Below are positions 41,715 through 50,592 of a DNA stretch of 64,000 nt, in pieces. Source of the stretch: Ornithinimicrobium pratense (GTDB taxonomy: Bacteria; Actinomycetota; Actinomycetes; Actinomycetales; Dermatophilaceae); assembly GCF_008843165.1 (NCBI RefSeq), contig NZ_CP044427.1, positions 992,001 through 1,056,000 of the forward strand, given 5' to 3'. Under the pieces are notes generated by a model, which saw only the letters and a program-made list of their open reading frames with translations, made no database searches and was not told the origin of the DNA. The position numbers and the translations under genes were made by a program. Every line of letters begins with the position of its first letter. The stretch's first letter is position 1.

Positions 41715-44071
41715 GTCCAGCTCCAGGGTCGGACCGTGTTGGCACGGTCGATGAGGACCGCCCGCTCCTGCGGGTCGGGGGTGTAGTCGGCCAGGACGCG
41801 GTACTCGCGCTCCAGCTGCCGGCTCAGCGCGTCGCGCGTGACCGGGGTGTCGCCGAGGCGCCAGCTGGGCTGCTCGCCGTGCTCAGCCACCTGCCGCAGC
41901 GCCTGCTCCAGGATCGTGGCGGAGAACTGCGCCCGCTGCCGGGGGTCGAGGGTGAGACGGCGCACCGAGGACATTGACTCGCGCAGGTCGGTCAGCGACC
42001 CGCGCCCGCGCAGCAGCTCGGCCCGCAGCCAGCGCGCCCGGGGGTGGGCGCGGCTGCTGGCCGGCACGGAGTCCAGCGCCTCCAGGGCCCCGCCGACGTC
42101 ACCGCGCCCCAGCCGGACCCGGTAGAGCCCGAAGGCGGCGGGCGCCACATACGCGGCATCTGTGCGCCAGGCCCGTTGATAGTCCAGCTCGGCCGCCTTG
42201 ATGTAACCCGCGATCTCACTGGCCAGAGCCAGCGCCAGCCGGGGCGCGATCTCACCGGGGAGGGCGTCGCGGACCGCGGCGAAGTGCCCGGCCGCCGTCT
42301 GCCCGGCCGTGGTGCTCCCGGACCCGGGCGACTGTCCATCGGCGCCGGCCCGCTCGGACTCCAGCTCGGCCCGCGAGAGGGCCCACAGCCCGCGGGCCCA
42401 CGAGGCGCGCCAGTCCCAAGGGTCCTCGGCGAGCAGCCCGCGCACCGCCTCGTCCAGCCATGCCTGCTGGCCCATCTGGATCCCGACGCGGGCCCGGGCC
42501 AGCAGCACCTCGGGCGTCTGGTCCGGGGCCCCGGCCAGGGCCTTGTGCAGCTCGGTCGGGTCACCGGTCGGCAGCGAGGAGAGCCAGTCCAGCATCGGGT
42601 CGGTGTCGTCCCGCTTGAGCTCTGGCAGCTCCCACCACGACAGCGTCTCCCCGGTCGAGACCGGCGCCTCGAAGACCGGGCTGTGCGCGGACAGGGTCGC
42701 GGCGTGGTCCTCGCCCTGGGCGGAGGCCACGACCTGGCGCAGCACCCCGATCATCTGGGTGCGTAGCTCCTCGATGGTGAGGAAGCGGTCGTTGGGGTCG
42801 GGCGCGCAGCAGCGGGCGACGAGCCGGTAGAAGGCGTCGTGCTCGGTGAACGCCGGCACCTGCGACATCGGCGGCAGGGAGTCGACGTACTCGCTCTGGT
42901 AGCCGCGGAACTCGAAGGTCAGCACGCACAGGGTCCGGCCGATCGTGTAGATGTCCGAGGCGACCGAGGGGCCGAGGTCGGCCACCTCAGGCGCCTGGTA
43001 GCCAACCGTGCCGTAGATCGGGGACTCCAGGTCATCGGCGCGGCGCATCCCACCGAGGTCGATAAGTTTGATGCCCTCGCCCTCATGGATGAGGTTGTCC
43101 GGCTTGAAGTCGCAGTAGAGCAGCCCGAGGTCGTGCAGGTGCGAGAAGGCGGGCAGCACCTCGATGACGTAGGCGAGCGCCTGGTCGACCGGGAACGGGT
43201 GGTAGCGGCCCGCGTCGCGCAGCCGCTGCTGGAGCAGCTGCTTGAGCGACTTGCCGCCGACGTACTCCATCACCGTGTAGGCGTCGCCCTCGTGCTGCAC
43301 CACGTTGTAGATCTCCACGATGAGTGGGTGCTTGACCTGGGCCAGGAACTGCTGCTCGGCGACCGCGGCGTCGAGCGCGTCGGGGTCGCCGGTGTTGAGC
43401 AGGCCCTTGAGCACCACCCAGCGGTCGGAGACGTTCTTGTCCCGACCCAGGTAGATCCAGCCCATGCCGCCGTGGGCCAGCGCCCCGACGATCTCGTACT
43501 GGCCCGCGACCAGGTCGCCCTCGACCAGCTTGGGGGTGAAGGAGTATGGCGCGCGGCACTGCGGGCAAAAACCCTGTTGGCGTCCCGCACCCTCGCCCGC
43601 TGCGCGGCCGACCTTGGCCCCGCAGTTGGGGCAGACCCGCCGGTCCTCTGGGACCTGGGCGTCGGTGAGGACCTTGTTGGACGGGTCGGTCGGCACGACG
43701 TCGGGGACCTGGGTCAGGCCCATCCCCAGCCGGGAGCGGCGCACCGCCGCGTGCGCGCGCTGGCGGCGCACGGTGGCCGCGCGGACGGCCTTGTGCGACT
43801 GGCCGGGGGCGGGGGTGGCGACCATCTGTGACGAGCCCGCGGCAGGGTCACCGCTGGTGCCCGCGGCACCCGCCGGGTCACCAAGGTCGGTCCTGCTGGG
43901 GGCGCCGGCGTCCGGGGTGGCAGGCAAGGCCCCAGAGGCATGACTGGCTGCGTCGCCCGGGCGCAGCGGGGTGGCGACGACCGGGGCCTGGCGCGGCTCG
44001 GGGGAGCCGCAGACGTTGCACCAACCGTCCTCGTAGGAACCGGGACAGCCCGGCTCGACGCACGGGTTCAC
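41711..44071 (-). CDS. pknG: Serine/threonine protein kinase PknG
   Basis: A 786-residue protein starting at a GTG overlapping the upstream stop. Domain order: zinc ribbon (Cys4, Cys9, Cys18, Cys21), disordered linker, rubredoxin-like Cys4 module (CPNC at 147-150, CPQC at 169-172), kinase domain (~190-450) and TPR-like helical domain to the end. Kinase residues: G-loop ALAHGGMGWIYLG, Lys222, Glu239, catalytic loop YCDFKPDN (Asp321, Lys323, Asn326), and DLG (Asp338). The rubredoxin-kinase-TPR order is diagnostic of PknG. The N-terminal ribbon is additional. In mycobacteria and corynebacteria PknG senses amino acids via GlnH/GlnX and controls GarA/OdhI and glutamate metabolism. Here it sits in a much larger operon. 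Confidence 0.94.
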   Translation of the reverse strand: MNPCVEPGCPGSYEDGWCNVCGSPEPRQAPVVATPLRPGDAASHASGALPATPDAGAPSRTDLGDPAGAAGTSGDPAAGSSQMVATPAPGQSHKAVRAATVRRQRAHAAVRRSRLGMGLTQVPDVVPTDPSNKVLTDAQVPEDRRVCPNCGAKVGRAAGEGAGRQQGFCPQCRAPYSFTPKLVEGDLVAGQYEIVGALAHGGMGWIYLGRDKNVSDRWVVLKGLLNTGDPDALDAAVAEQQFLAQVKHPLIVEIYNVVQHEGDAYTVMEYVGGKSLKQLLQQRLRDAGRYHPFPVDQALAYVIEVLPAFSHLHDLGLLYCDFKPDNLIHEGEGIKLIDLGGMRRADDLESPIYGTVGYQAPEVADLGPSVASDIYTIGRTLCVLTFEFRGYQSEYVDSLPPMSQVPAFTEHDAFYRLVARCCAPDPNDRFLTIEELRTQMIGVLRQVVASAQGEDHAATLSAHSPVFEAPVSTGETLSWWELPELKRDDTDPMLDWLSSLPTGDPTELHKALAGAPDQTPEVLLARARVGIQMGQQAWLDEAVRGLLAEDPWDWRASWARGLWALSRAELESERAGADGQSPGSGSTTAGQTAAGHFAAVRDALPGEIAPRLALALASEIAGYIKAAELDYQRAWRTDAAYVAPAAFGLYRVRLGRGDVGGALEALDSVPASSRAHPRARWLRAELLRGRGSLTDLRESMSSVRRLTLDPRQRAQFSATILEQALRQVAEHGEQPSWRLGDTPVTRDALSRQLEREYRVLADYTPDPQERAVLIDRANTVRPWSWT

Positions 44072-45198
44072 AGACTCACTCCCATCGCGCGGGCGAAACC
44101 TTCCTGGGCGCGCACCAGCGCCTCCAGGCGGGTCAGGTCGGTCGGCTCGGTGGCCAACAGCGCATCGGCCTCGGCCATCAGCGCCTGCATCGCGCCGGAG
44201 CCGTCCACGGCCTCCAGCGCCGTACGCAGCCGGGCCACCTGCTCGGCCAGGTCCTGCCGCCGCGCCAGGGCGGCGGCATACTCGGTGTGGGCGTGCGCGA
44301 GGGCCCGCTCCACCCGCTCCAGGCGGGACAGGTATGCGGTCAGCTCGTCGGGCTCGGTCGGCACCGGCCCGAGGGCGCTCACGTCGGGGATCCCCAGCGT
44401 GGGGGCAGGGACGACCTGCGTCCTGGCCCGGGCGGCAAGCTGGCGCAAGGCCTCGCCCCGCGCGCTGAGCTCGGCCACCTCGCGGGTGGCCTGCTGGTGG
44501 TCGGCCTTGGCGTGCGCCCGCGCGGAGGCCGCGACGATGAGGTCGCGCTCGACCGTCGCGGCCTGTGACTCCAGCGGGCCCAGCAGGCCGCCGACGTCGG
44601 CGCCGCGGCGGGCCCGCTCGGTGATGTCGGTCAGCCGCTGGTCCAGCCGTGCGTGCACGTCGGCGGCAGACCCCCGCCGGCGCGAGGGCACGAGCGCGAC
44701 CTGGTCGGCGATCCGTTCCACCTGCTGACGCAGCGCCCGCAGGCGGCCGGAAAGGTCCGGGTCGGCCCCGTCCAGGCGCAGCCGGGAGCGCAGCGAGGAG
44801 GCCAGGGAGTCCGAGAGCCGGCTTGCCTCGGGCAGCGAGACGGCCAGCGCCTGCTGGCCCCGTGAACCCGGCTGCTCCAGGGTGCCCCAGACCAGGGTGG
44901 TGATACGGCGCCGCTCCTGCTCGCCGACCCGGCCGTTGTCCCAGGTGGCCAGGATGAGGTCCAGGCGGTCGGCTACCCCCTGCCACAGGGTCATGGACAG
45001 GGTGACGTCAGGGGTGACGGCGGCCCGGTCCGCGGGGTCAGAGAGCTCCAGCGCGGCCCGGTCCAGGGCGTCGAGCTCGGTGCGCCGCTGGTCCTTCCAG
45101 CGCATCATCGCATCCAGGTAGCGCAACAGTTCAGGCGCCGGGACGTCAGCCCCGAGGGACCCGGGGGCGGGCGGGGTGACGGCGTAGGGGGTGCTCAC
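44068..45198 (-). CDS. Helical/coiled-coil cytosolic protein upstream of pknG
   Basis: A 376-residue protein predicted almost entirely alpha-helical, Ala/Arg/Leu/Glu-rich. It has long heptad-like stretches (GRLRALRQQVERIADQV, ARAHAKADHQQATREVAELSARGEALRQLAARAR, LSRLERVERALAHAHTEYAAALARRQDLAEQVARLRTALEAVD). No signal peptide or TM segment. It overlaps both neighbours by 4 nt. Family not recognised. Position between the second four-TM protein and PknG suggests a bridging or scaffolding component; this is inference. Confidence 0.75.
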   Translation of the reverse strand: MSTPYAVTPPAPGSLGADVPAPELLRYLDAMMRWKDQRRTELDALDRAALELSDPADRAAVTPDVTLSMTLWQGVADRLDLILATWDNGRVGEQERRRITTLVWGTLEQPGSRGQQALAVSLPEASRLSDSLASSLRSRLRLDGADPDLSGRLRALRQQVERIADQVALVPSRRRGSAADVHARLDQRLTDITERARRGADVGGLLGPLESQAATVERDLIVAASARAHAKADHQQATREVAELSARGEALRQLAARARTQVVPAPTLGIPDVSALGPVPTEPDELTAYLSRLERVERALAHAHTEYAAALARRQDLAEQVARLRTALEAVDGSGAMQALMAEADALLATEPTDLTRLEALVRAQEGFARAMGVSL

Positions 45199-46460
45199 CT
45201 GCGGCCTCCTCGGCGTCCTGCTCTGCCCCGCGCGGGGGTGTTGCGGCGGGTGTTGCGGCCGGTGTTGCGGGGCTGAGCGTTCTGCCCGCGGGCGGTGCGG
45301 CTGTCCCGACTGCCCTCGCCCTTGGCGCTGACGTCGTTCGCACGCTTCACGTCGCCGCCACGACTGGCGTTGCCCGAGAGCGCGGCCGTGGTGCGCAGCC
45401 GGTCCGGCCGGTGGGACGGGACGAAGACCGCGCCGACGGCCAGGCCGGCCGTGACGAGGGTGGTCAGCAGCAGCGGGGCCACCCCGGGCGGGTGATCGAC
45501 AGCGGCAATGACCGCAGCGTTTGCGGCCTGCAGGTCCTCGCGGCGCTGCTCCCAGACCGGCTCCAGCGCCGAGACCAGCTCGGGGGCCCGCGCCAGCTGC
45601 TCCTCGGGGCCGAGGTCGGCGAACCCGGCCCGCACGTCCCAGTAGTTCTGCGCGACCTCCGGGTCGATCTCCTCGAGGTCATGGAAATATATGCGGGTCC
45701 AGTGCTCCTCGTCCCCCAGCACGCTGCGGTCCACGCCGAAGATCACGCCGAGGTCCCTGCCCTGGGCGTCGACGGTGGACCTGTGGTCCCGCGCCACGTC
45801 GTCGCGGGCGGAGACGCTGTCAGCCATCGAGCCCACCTGCTGGTAGATGCCGAGATAGACCATGCTGGCCACGCCCGTGACCCCGGCGACCCCGAGCAGG
45901 GCGAGGGCGACGTAGGCCCGGTCCTTGACCGCCAGCCGGATGAGCTCGGCCAGGGCCAGCAACATGATCCCCAGGAGCCACCAGGCCAGAGGCGACCCCG
46001 GCGTCATCGTCTCGGTCGCGTCCGTGAACGCTCTCCGGTTGGAGGCGCCGTCCGTTAAGGAGTAGCGCTGTTCTCGCCACTGGTTGACCGGTCGGACGGC
46101 CCCCGGCGACTGGTCGGTCGCGATGGCACGGATCCCGGTGACGGCCCGTTCGAGAGCGGTGCTGTACGGCAGCGGCGAGACGACCTGGGCCTCCTCCACG
46201 AGGGTGATGAGTTCCTCGGCCGCGTCCTCGGTGGCAGCCCGGGCCTCGTCGGAGGGCACGCCGCCGGCCTGCTCCATCCTGGTCACGATGAGGTCGTCCA
46301 GGCCTTGGGTGGCCTCGTCCCACGCCAGCTGCCCCTCGGCCAGGCTGGCATATCCCCTGACATCCTCCTCGGAGGCCGGGGTGCCGGCAGAGACGAGCGC
46401 GATCATCCCCGAGACAACCACGACTCCGGCCAGGAGCCCGGCCGTCCCCTTGGACCGCAA
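45195..46460 (-). CDS. Four-TM membrane protein B (GlnX-like topology)
   Basis: A 421-residue protein. TM1 is ~6-25, an extracytoplasmic domain of ~130 residues follows, then a TM2-TM3 hairpin (~157-177, 182-204), a second extracytoplasmic domain of ~120 residues, TM4 (~325-346), and a highly basic Arg/Asn/Gly-rich cytoplasmic tail. The topology is the same as protein A (46887-48173) and resembles what is described for the mycobacterial GlnX receptor that sits with pknG. Sequence homology to GlnX cannot be tested here. Its first 58 bases overlap the coiled-coil gene in another frame. Confidence 0.75.
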   Translation of the reverse strand: MRSKGTAGLLAGVVVVSGMIALVSAGTPASEEDVRGYASLAEGQLAWDEATQGLDDLIVTRMEQAGGVPSDEARAATEDAAEELITLVEEAQVVSPLPYSTALERAVTGIRAIATDQSPGAVRPVNQWREQRYSLTDGASNRRAFTDATETMTPGSPLAWWLLGIMLLALAELIRLAVKDRAYVALALLGVAGVTGVASMVYLGIYQQVGSMADSVSARDDVARDHRSTVDAQGRDLGVIFGVDRSVLGDEEHWTRIYFHDLEEIDPEVAQNYWDVRAGFADLGPEEQLARAPELVSALEPVWEQRREDLQAANAAVIAAVDHPPGVAPLLLTTLVTAGLAVGAVFVPSHRPDRLRTTAALSGNASRGGDVKRANDVSAKGEGSRDSRTARGQNAQPRNTGRNTRRNTPARGRAGRRGGRR

Positions 46461-46846
46461 CCTGCCCCTCGGGGCAGCGGGGTGCTGGACCGAGTCACCT
46501 TGGGCACCGTGTGGCTGTTGCCGCGGCGCTCGGCCTGCCGCCGCACCCGCCTCTCGGCCGCCAGCAGGTCCCGTTCGGCGTCGTCGATCTGCCGCTGCCG
46601 CTCGATCAGCTCCTGCTCCGTGCGCTCCCGCTCGGCACGCAGCTCCGCCTCGGCCCGTTCCCGGTCTGCGCGGATCCGCTCTTGGGCCTCGGCCCGCTCG
46701 CGGAGCAGCTCCTCCCGCTGACGCCGCAGCTCCTCCAGGGTCGTGTCCTCGACATCGGGGTCACCGCGCTCACCCAGGACGATCATGGGTGCAGCAGCGT
46801 CCGCGTCCTCGTCCACCCCGTCCGCGCGACGGTCCTGGTCACTCAC
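46403..46846 (-). CDS. Small coiled-coil protein
   Basis: A 147-residue protein. Residues ~35-110 are a highly charged coiled coil (LEELRRQREELLRERAEAQERI...ERERTEQELIERQRQIDDAERDLLAAERR). The last ~35 residues (TPLPRGAGCGPRGRPG) are encoded where the next gene already begins in another frame. There is no TM segment. The acidic N-terminus plus coiled coil suggests an oligomerising adaptor between the two membrane proteins encoded on either side. Family unknown. Confidence 0.68.
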   Translation of the reverse strand: MSDQDRRADGVDEDADAAAPMIVLGERGDPDVEDTTLEELRRQREELLRERAEAQERIRADRERAEAELRAERERTEQELIERQRQIDDAERDLLAAERRVRRQAERRGNSHTVPKVTRSSTPLPRGAGCGPRGRPGSWPESWLSRG

Positions 46847-46886
46847 AGTGTCTGCCTCTCATCGATCGCCGCTACCCCACACACGC

Positions 46887-48173
46887 TCAGCGGTACTCCT
46901 TCAGCCGGCGAGACAGGCCGGTCCAGGCGAACCCGGCACCGACCAGCCCGAGCAGCAGCGCGACACCAGAGGTGATGCCGGCCGGCCGCCCGACGGCCGT
47001 GACCGCAGTGCTCAGCTGGTCGTCCAGCCGGTCCCGCAGGACCGTCTCCAGCTCGCTGAAGTTCTCCTGGGTGGCGGTGACCGCCTCGACGCCCGGCTCC
47101 GGGGTTGCCGCCACGATCTCCTCCCACAGGGTGCGGGCAGCACCTGCGCCGATGGCCTGGCGTGCCTGGACCGACTCCTCGGCCCACAGGTCGCTCTGCG
47201 CCGGGGTGAGGGCGTGCTGGGCCGTCCTGGCCTGGTACACCTCCTGCAGCGCGGTGGCCGCGGCCGTCGTGTCCGCGAGCCGTTGGTCGTAGGTGAGGGG
47301 CAAGGCTGAGGGGTTGAACGACAGATAGGTCAGCCCGGCCGTGATGGCGGTGGCCGCCAGCAGGGGCACGTTGACGATGCGGCGGGTGCGCAGGGCCAGC
47401 CAGACCATGAGCCCGACCAGCCCGAGGGTGGCCAGCGTGCCTACGGTCCCGGTGAGGACGGATCGGGAACCGGTGCGCAGGTCCTGCGCGTGCTGCTCGG
47501 CCGCCAGGTCCGTGCGCTCGCTCGCCGACCGGGCGGCGGTCGACGCAGCGCCGTACTCCACGGTCACGGCATCCGGGAGCTCGGGGGAGCCACCCTGGTC
47601 CTGCGCGGCCGCTGCGGAAGCGCGCTCAGCCCCCAGGACGAAGGTCGACCACTCCCGGGAGATCTCACCGGCCTCGGCGCCGCCCACTCCGACCCCGGAG
47701 AGGTCGATGCCGACCTGGGTCACGGCCTCGTCGAACGCCTCGCGCGCGCCCTCACCCTCACTGCCGGCGACCCGTTCGGCCGCGCGCAGGTCGGCCTGGG
47801 CCATCTCCACGCCTGCGCGCTCGGCCGCCACCCACTGCTGGGCAATGACGTCCGGGGTGGCGTTCAGCCCGTCGGTGGAGAAGGTGCCGGTGGCGGCCAC
47901 ACCCGTTAGCAGCACCGCCGTCGCGGCCCCGGCCCGGGCCAGGCGCAGGAGCCGGGGGGTGCTCCACGCCGACCGTGACGGCGTCGATGCGCCCTTGCCC
48001 TTGGCCTGGGGCGCCGGCCCTCTCGCCTGCTGTCCCTGCGGCGCGGGCTGACCGGTTGCTGGACCCTGCCCGGCGGGCTGGGTGGCCTGTCCGGACTGCT
48101 GGGCAGGTCCGGCGGCCGGTCCCCTCTGCTGTGCCGGCTGCCCCCGCCCGGCGGGTGGGCTCGCCGTGCTCAT
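46887..48173 (-). CDS. Four-TM membrane protein A (GlnX-like topology)
   Basis: A 428-residue protein. Residues 1-70 are cytoplasmic and Gln/Pro/Gly/Ala-rich. TM1 is ~79-97; a ~140-residue extracytoplasmic helical domain follows; TM2 and TM3 are ~239-262 and 268-286; a second ~115-residue extracytoplasmic domain and TM4 (~400-420) close the protein. The paired external domains suggest a receptor-like role. It matches protein B in layout, so they may form a heteromer. It overlaps the AAA gene by 4 nt. In mycobacteria the pknG neighbour GlnX also has four TM segments and external loops. Confidence 0.75.
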   Translation of the reverse strand: MSTASPPAGRGQPAQQRGPAAGPAQQSGQATQPAGQGPATGQPAPQGQQARGPAPQAKGKGASTPSRSAWSTPRLLRLARAGAATAVLLTGVAATGTFSTDGLNATPDVIAQQWVAAERAGVEMAQADLRAAERVAGSEGEGAREAFDEAVTQVGIDLSGVGVGGAEAGEISREWSTFVLGAERASAAAAQDQGGSPELPDAVTVEYGAASTAARSASERTDLAAEQHAQDLRTGSRSVLTGTVGTLATLGLVGLMVWLALRTRRIVNVPLLAATAITAGLTYLSFNPSALPLTYDQRLADTTAAATALQEVYQARTAQHALTPAQSDLWAEESVQARQAIGAGAARTLWEEIVAATPEPGVEAVTATQENFSELETVLRDRLDDQLSTAVTAVGRPAGITSGVALLLGLVGAGFAWTGLSRRLKEYR

Positions 48174-49981
48174 CGATCCTCGTCATCTGGGGCAGGGGCC
48201 TGCACGTCGTCGGGCGGAGCGTCCGCGTCTTCGGCTGATGACCCGTCCCCGCCCTGTCCGTCCCCGCCCTGTCCGTCCCCGCCCTGTCCGTCCCCGCCCT
48301 GTCCATCCACATCGCCCAGCCACGGGTCCTGGTCGGCCACGTCATCCTCGGCGGGCGGCATACCCGTGTCCTTCACCGCCAGGTCGACGGCGTCGCGGTC
48401 CTCGAAGTCCTGCCGCTGCAGCGTCCGCAGCTCCTCGATGCTCGCGTCCTCGTCGTCCCTCAGGCGCCAGGCGTGCCGCCCGATGGCGGCCTCAAGCATG
48501 TTGCGCGCGAACCGGCCGTTGCCAAAGCTTGGGCCACGCGGCGTCGCCGCCAGGATCTCCCGGAAGCGTTCGGTCGCCTCGGGGGCGATGTCGTAGTCCA
48601 TGTTCTGAGCGAGCAGGGTCTGGATCGCGACGAGCTCCTCATCGGAGTAGTCGTCGAACTCGATGATCGTGCGGAAGCGGCTCTCCAGCCCCGGGTTGGA
48701 GGCGACGAACTCGGCCATCGGCTCGGGGTAGCCGGCGACAATCACCACCAGGTCGTCGCGGTGGTCCTCCATCTCCTTGACCAGGGTGTCGATCGACTCC
48801 TTGCCGTACTGGTCGCCGTTGAGGCTGTAGGCCTCGTCGATGAAGAGCACGCCGCCCAGGGCGGAGGCGACGACGTCGGAAGTCTTGGCGGCCGTCTGGC
48901 CCAGGTAGCCGGCGACCAGCTCGCTGCGGTCGACCTCGACGAGCTGGCCCTTGGACAGCAGGCCCAGCGCCCGGTAGATGCCCCCGACCAGCCGGGCGAC
49001 CGTGGTCTTGCCCGTCCCCGGGTTGCCGACGAACACCAGGTGGCGGGTGAGGGTGACGACCTTGAGACCGGCCTCCTGGCGCCGGGCGTCCATCTTCAGC
49101 ACCGCGACCTGGCGGTGGATCTCGGCCTTTACCGGCTCCAGCCCGACGAGGGCGTCCAGCTCGGCCAGCAGCTCCTCGACGGTGCGCTCGTCCTCCGGCT
49201 CCTCCTCGACGGCGGGGGTGCCCGACGGGTCCTCCTGGGCCTGCCCGGTGGCCCCTTCCCCGACGGCCGTGCCGTGGGTGCTCGGGCCGGAGCCCGGGTC
49301 TGCGGGTATGCCGTACTGGCCGGGGACCTCGCCGGGGCCGCCGCCGGCGGGTGCGGGAGGCTGACCGCTGCCCGGGGACCCAGGCAGGTGCCCGAGCATC
49401 TCGCGGATCCGGTCGCCCTGGTCCATGGCGCGGCGCAGCAGGTCGTTCGACCAGGCCTGCAGGTCACCCTGGTCGGTGCCGGACGTGGTGCCGCCTGTGG
49501 TGCCGCCGGGGGCAGGCGAGGTGGGGACACCTGCCTCCGGAGGGGTCAGGCCCTCGGTAGGCGTCCCGGGCCCGTGCGCCGGGGCCGCCCCCGCCGCCGC
49601 GAGCTGCGCGCGGGCCACCGAGGTGGCCTTGCCGACCGCGACCGCCCCCGCGCCGGAGACCGTCGCGGCCGCAGTGGCCACGTCGGCCAGAGCCTGGGCG
49701 TAGCCGGCCGCGCGAGGGCTGCCCTCGGCGACCAGGGTGGACAGCAGCGTCGTGGGGATGGAGGCGTAGCGCCGGCCCCGGGGCACGGCAGTGAAGAAGT
49801 CCTGGGCGGGACGGCCCACCGCCTCGCCCCACAGTCGGTGGGCACCGTTGGGGCCGGGCTGCTCGAGCACGGCCGCAGCCACCTTCTCGCCCTCGGCCCG
49901 CGCCATACCTTCGTCCAGCCCGGCCTCCCGGCCGACCCGCACCAGCATGTCAACGGCAGTTCGCAGCTCGGTCGCGCTCAT
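48170..49981 (-). CDS. CbxX/SpoVK-type AAA+ ATPase
   Basis: A 603-residue protein. The N-terminal helical domain is ~1-130 and a Gly/Pro/Thr-rich linker ~130-260. The AAA module begins with LLAELDALVGLEPVKAEI (~271-288), then Walker A GNPGTGKTT (319-327), a pore-loop-like GYLGQTAAKT (~357-366), Walker B GGVLFIDEAYSL (375-386), sensor/Arg-finger stretch GLESRFRTIIEF, and FGNGRFARNMLE. This is the CbbX/ESX EccA-like family, hexameric remodelling ATPases. The C-terminus carries four GGDGQ repeats encoded by perfect 15-bp repeats. It overlaps its neighbours by 4 nt on both sides. Confidence 0.9.
   Translation of the reverse strand: MSATELRTAVDMLVRVGREAGLDEGMARAEGEKVAAAVLEQPGPNGAHRLWGEAVGRPAQDFFTAVPRGRRYASIPTTLLSTLVAEGSPRAAGYAQALADVATAAATVSGAGAVAVGKATSVARAQLAAAGAAPAHGPGTPTEGLTPPEAGVPTSPAPGGTTGGTTSGTDQGDLQAWSNDLLRRAMDQGDRIREMLGHLPGSPGSGQPPAPAGGGPGEVPGQYGIPADPGSGPSTHGTAVGEGATGQAQEDPSGTPAVEEEPEDERTVEELLAELDALVGLEPVKAEIHRQVAVLKMDARRQEAGLKVVTLTRHLVFVGNPGTGKTTVARLVGGIYRALGLLSKGQLVEVDRSELVAGYLGQTAAKTSDVVASALGGVLFIDEAYSLNGDQYGKESIDTLVKEMEDHRDDLVVIVAGYPEPMAEFVASNPGLESRFRTIIEFDDYSDEELVAIQTLLAQNMDYDIAPEATERFREILAATPRGPSFGNGRFARNMLEAAIGRHAWRLRDDEDASIEELRTLQRQDFEDRDAVDLAVKDTGMPPAEDDVADQDPWLGDVDGQGGDGQGGDGQGGDGQGGDGSSAEDADAPPDDVQAPAPDDEDR
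48245..48304. repeat. Four perfect 15-bp tandem repeats within the AAA gene 3' end
   Basis: The plus-strand unit GTCCCCGCCCTGTCC occurs four times without change and encodes a Gly-Gly-Asp-Gly-Gln tandem in the C-terminal tail. A slippage-prone, copy-number-variable site is expected; copy changes keep the frame. Confidence 0.9.
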
Positions 49982-50589
49982 TGGTCGTCTCCTCTGCGGG
50001 CGGGCGGGGTCAGCGGGCTGATCGCGCCCGTCGGGTCCTCGACCTCGTCGGGCTGCGGCACGACCGGGGCCTCGTCCTGCCCGATGCCCAGCTGGCCACC
50101 GGCACCGGCGGAGCCGAACTTCTCGGCGATGAACCGGCCCTGCGCGACCAGCTCGCGGGCATCGTCTCGGAAGACCGCGTCAAAGACCCGGTCCATGGTC
50201 AGCCCGAGCAGGTCCAGCTGGTCCACGAGCACCAGCAGCGAGGTCTTGGCGCCGTCGACCGGCCGGGTGTCGGCGTAGCGGCGGGGCAGGCGCTGGTATC
50301 CGCCGATCGCCTCGGGCAGGTAGTCGGTGGCGGTCGCGATGATTGTGTAGCCCAGGTCGCTACCGCTGAGCTTCTCCAGCCGCGGCACGGTGTCCCGGAC
50401 CGTGTCGACCACCCGCTGGCCGCGCGCGGTCACCACCGAGGGCAGCGAGGAGGAGGTGAGCAGCTGCTCGGTCTCGTCCAGCGCGGCGTACACGTCCTCG
50501 GCGGTCGGAGGTGCGGGCAGCGCCAGCCGGTCATCGGAAACGTCGGGCGTGCGCCCGAGCATCCGGTCCAGCAGGGCGGAGAACGCCAT
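49978..50589 (-). CDS. Conserved TelA-partner protein of unknown function
   Basis: A 203-residue cytosolic helical protein. It starts MAFSALLDRMLGRTPDVSDD, has a central conserved helix-rich part (PEAIGGYQRLPRRYADTR, LLVLVDQLDLLGLTMDRVFDAVFRDDARELVAQGRFIAEKFG), and a disordered acidic tail. It begins 3 nt after the TelA stop and overlaps the AAA start. In Bacillus a small XpaC-like protein is co-encoded with a TelA protein; this gene occupies the same position and has a similar helical end, so it may be its counterpart. That link is tentative. Confidence 0.75.
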   Translation of the reverse strand: MAFSALLDRMLGRTPDVSDDRLALPAPPTAEDVYAALDETEQLLTSSSLPSVVTARGQRVVDTVRDTVPRLEKLSGSDLGYTIIATATDYLPEAIGGYQRLPRRYADTRPVDGAKTSLLVLVDQLDLLGLTMDRVFDAVFRDDARELVAQGRFIAEKFGSAGAGGQLGIGQDEAPVVPQPDEVEDPTGAISPLTPPARRGDDQ

Positions 50590-50592
50590 GCC

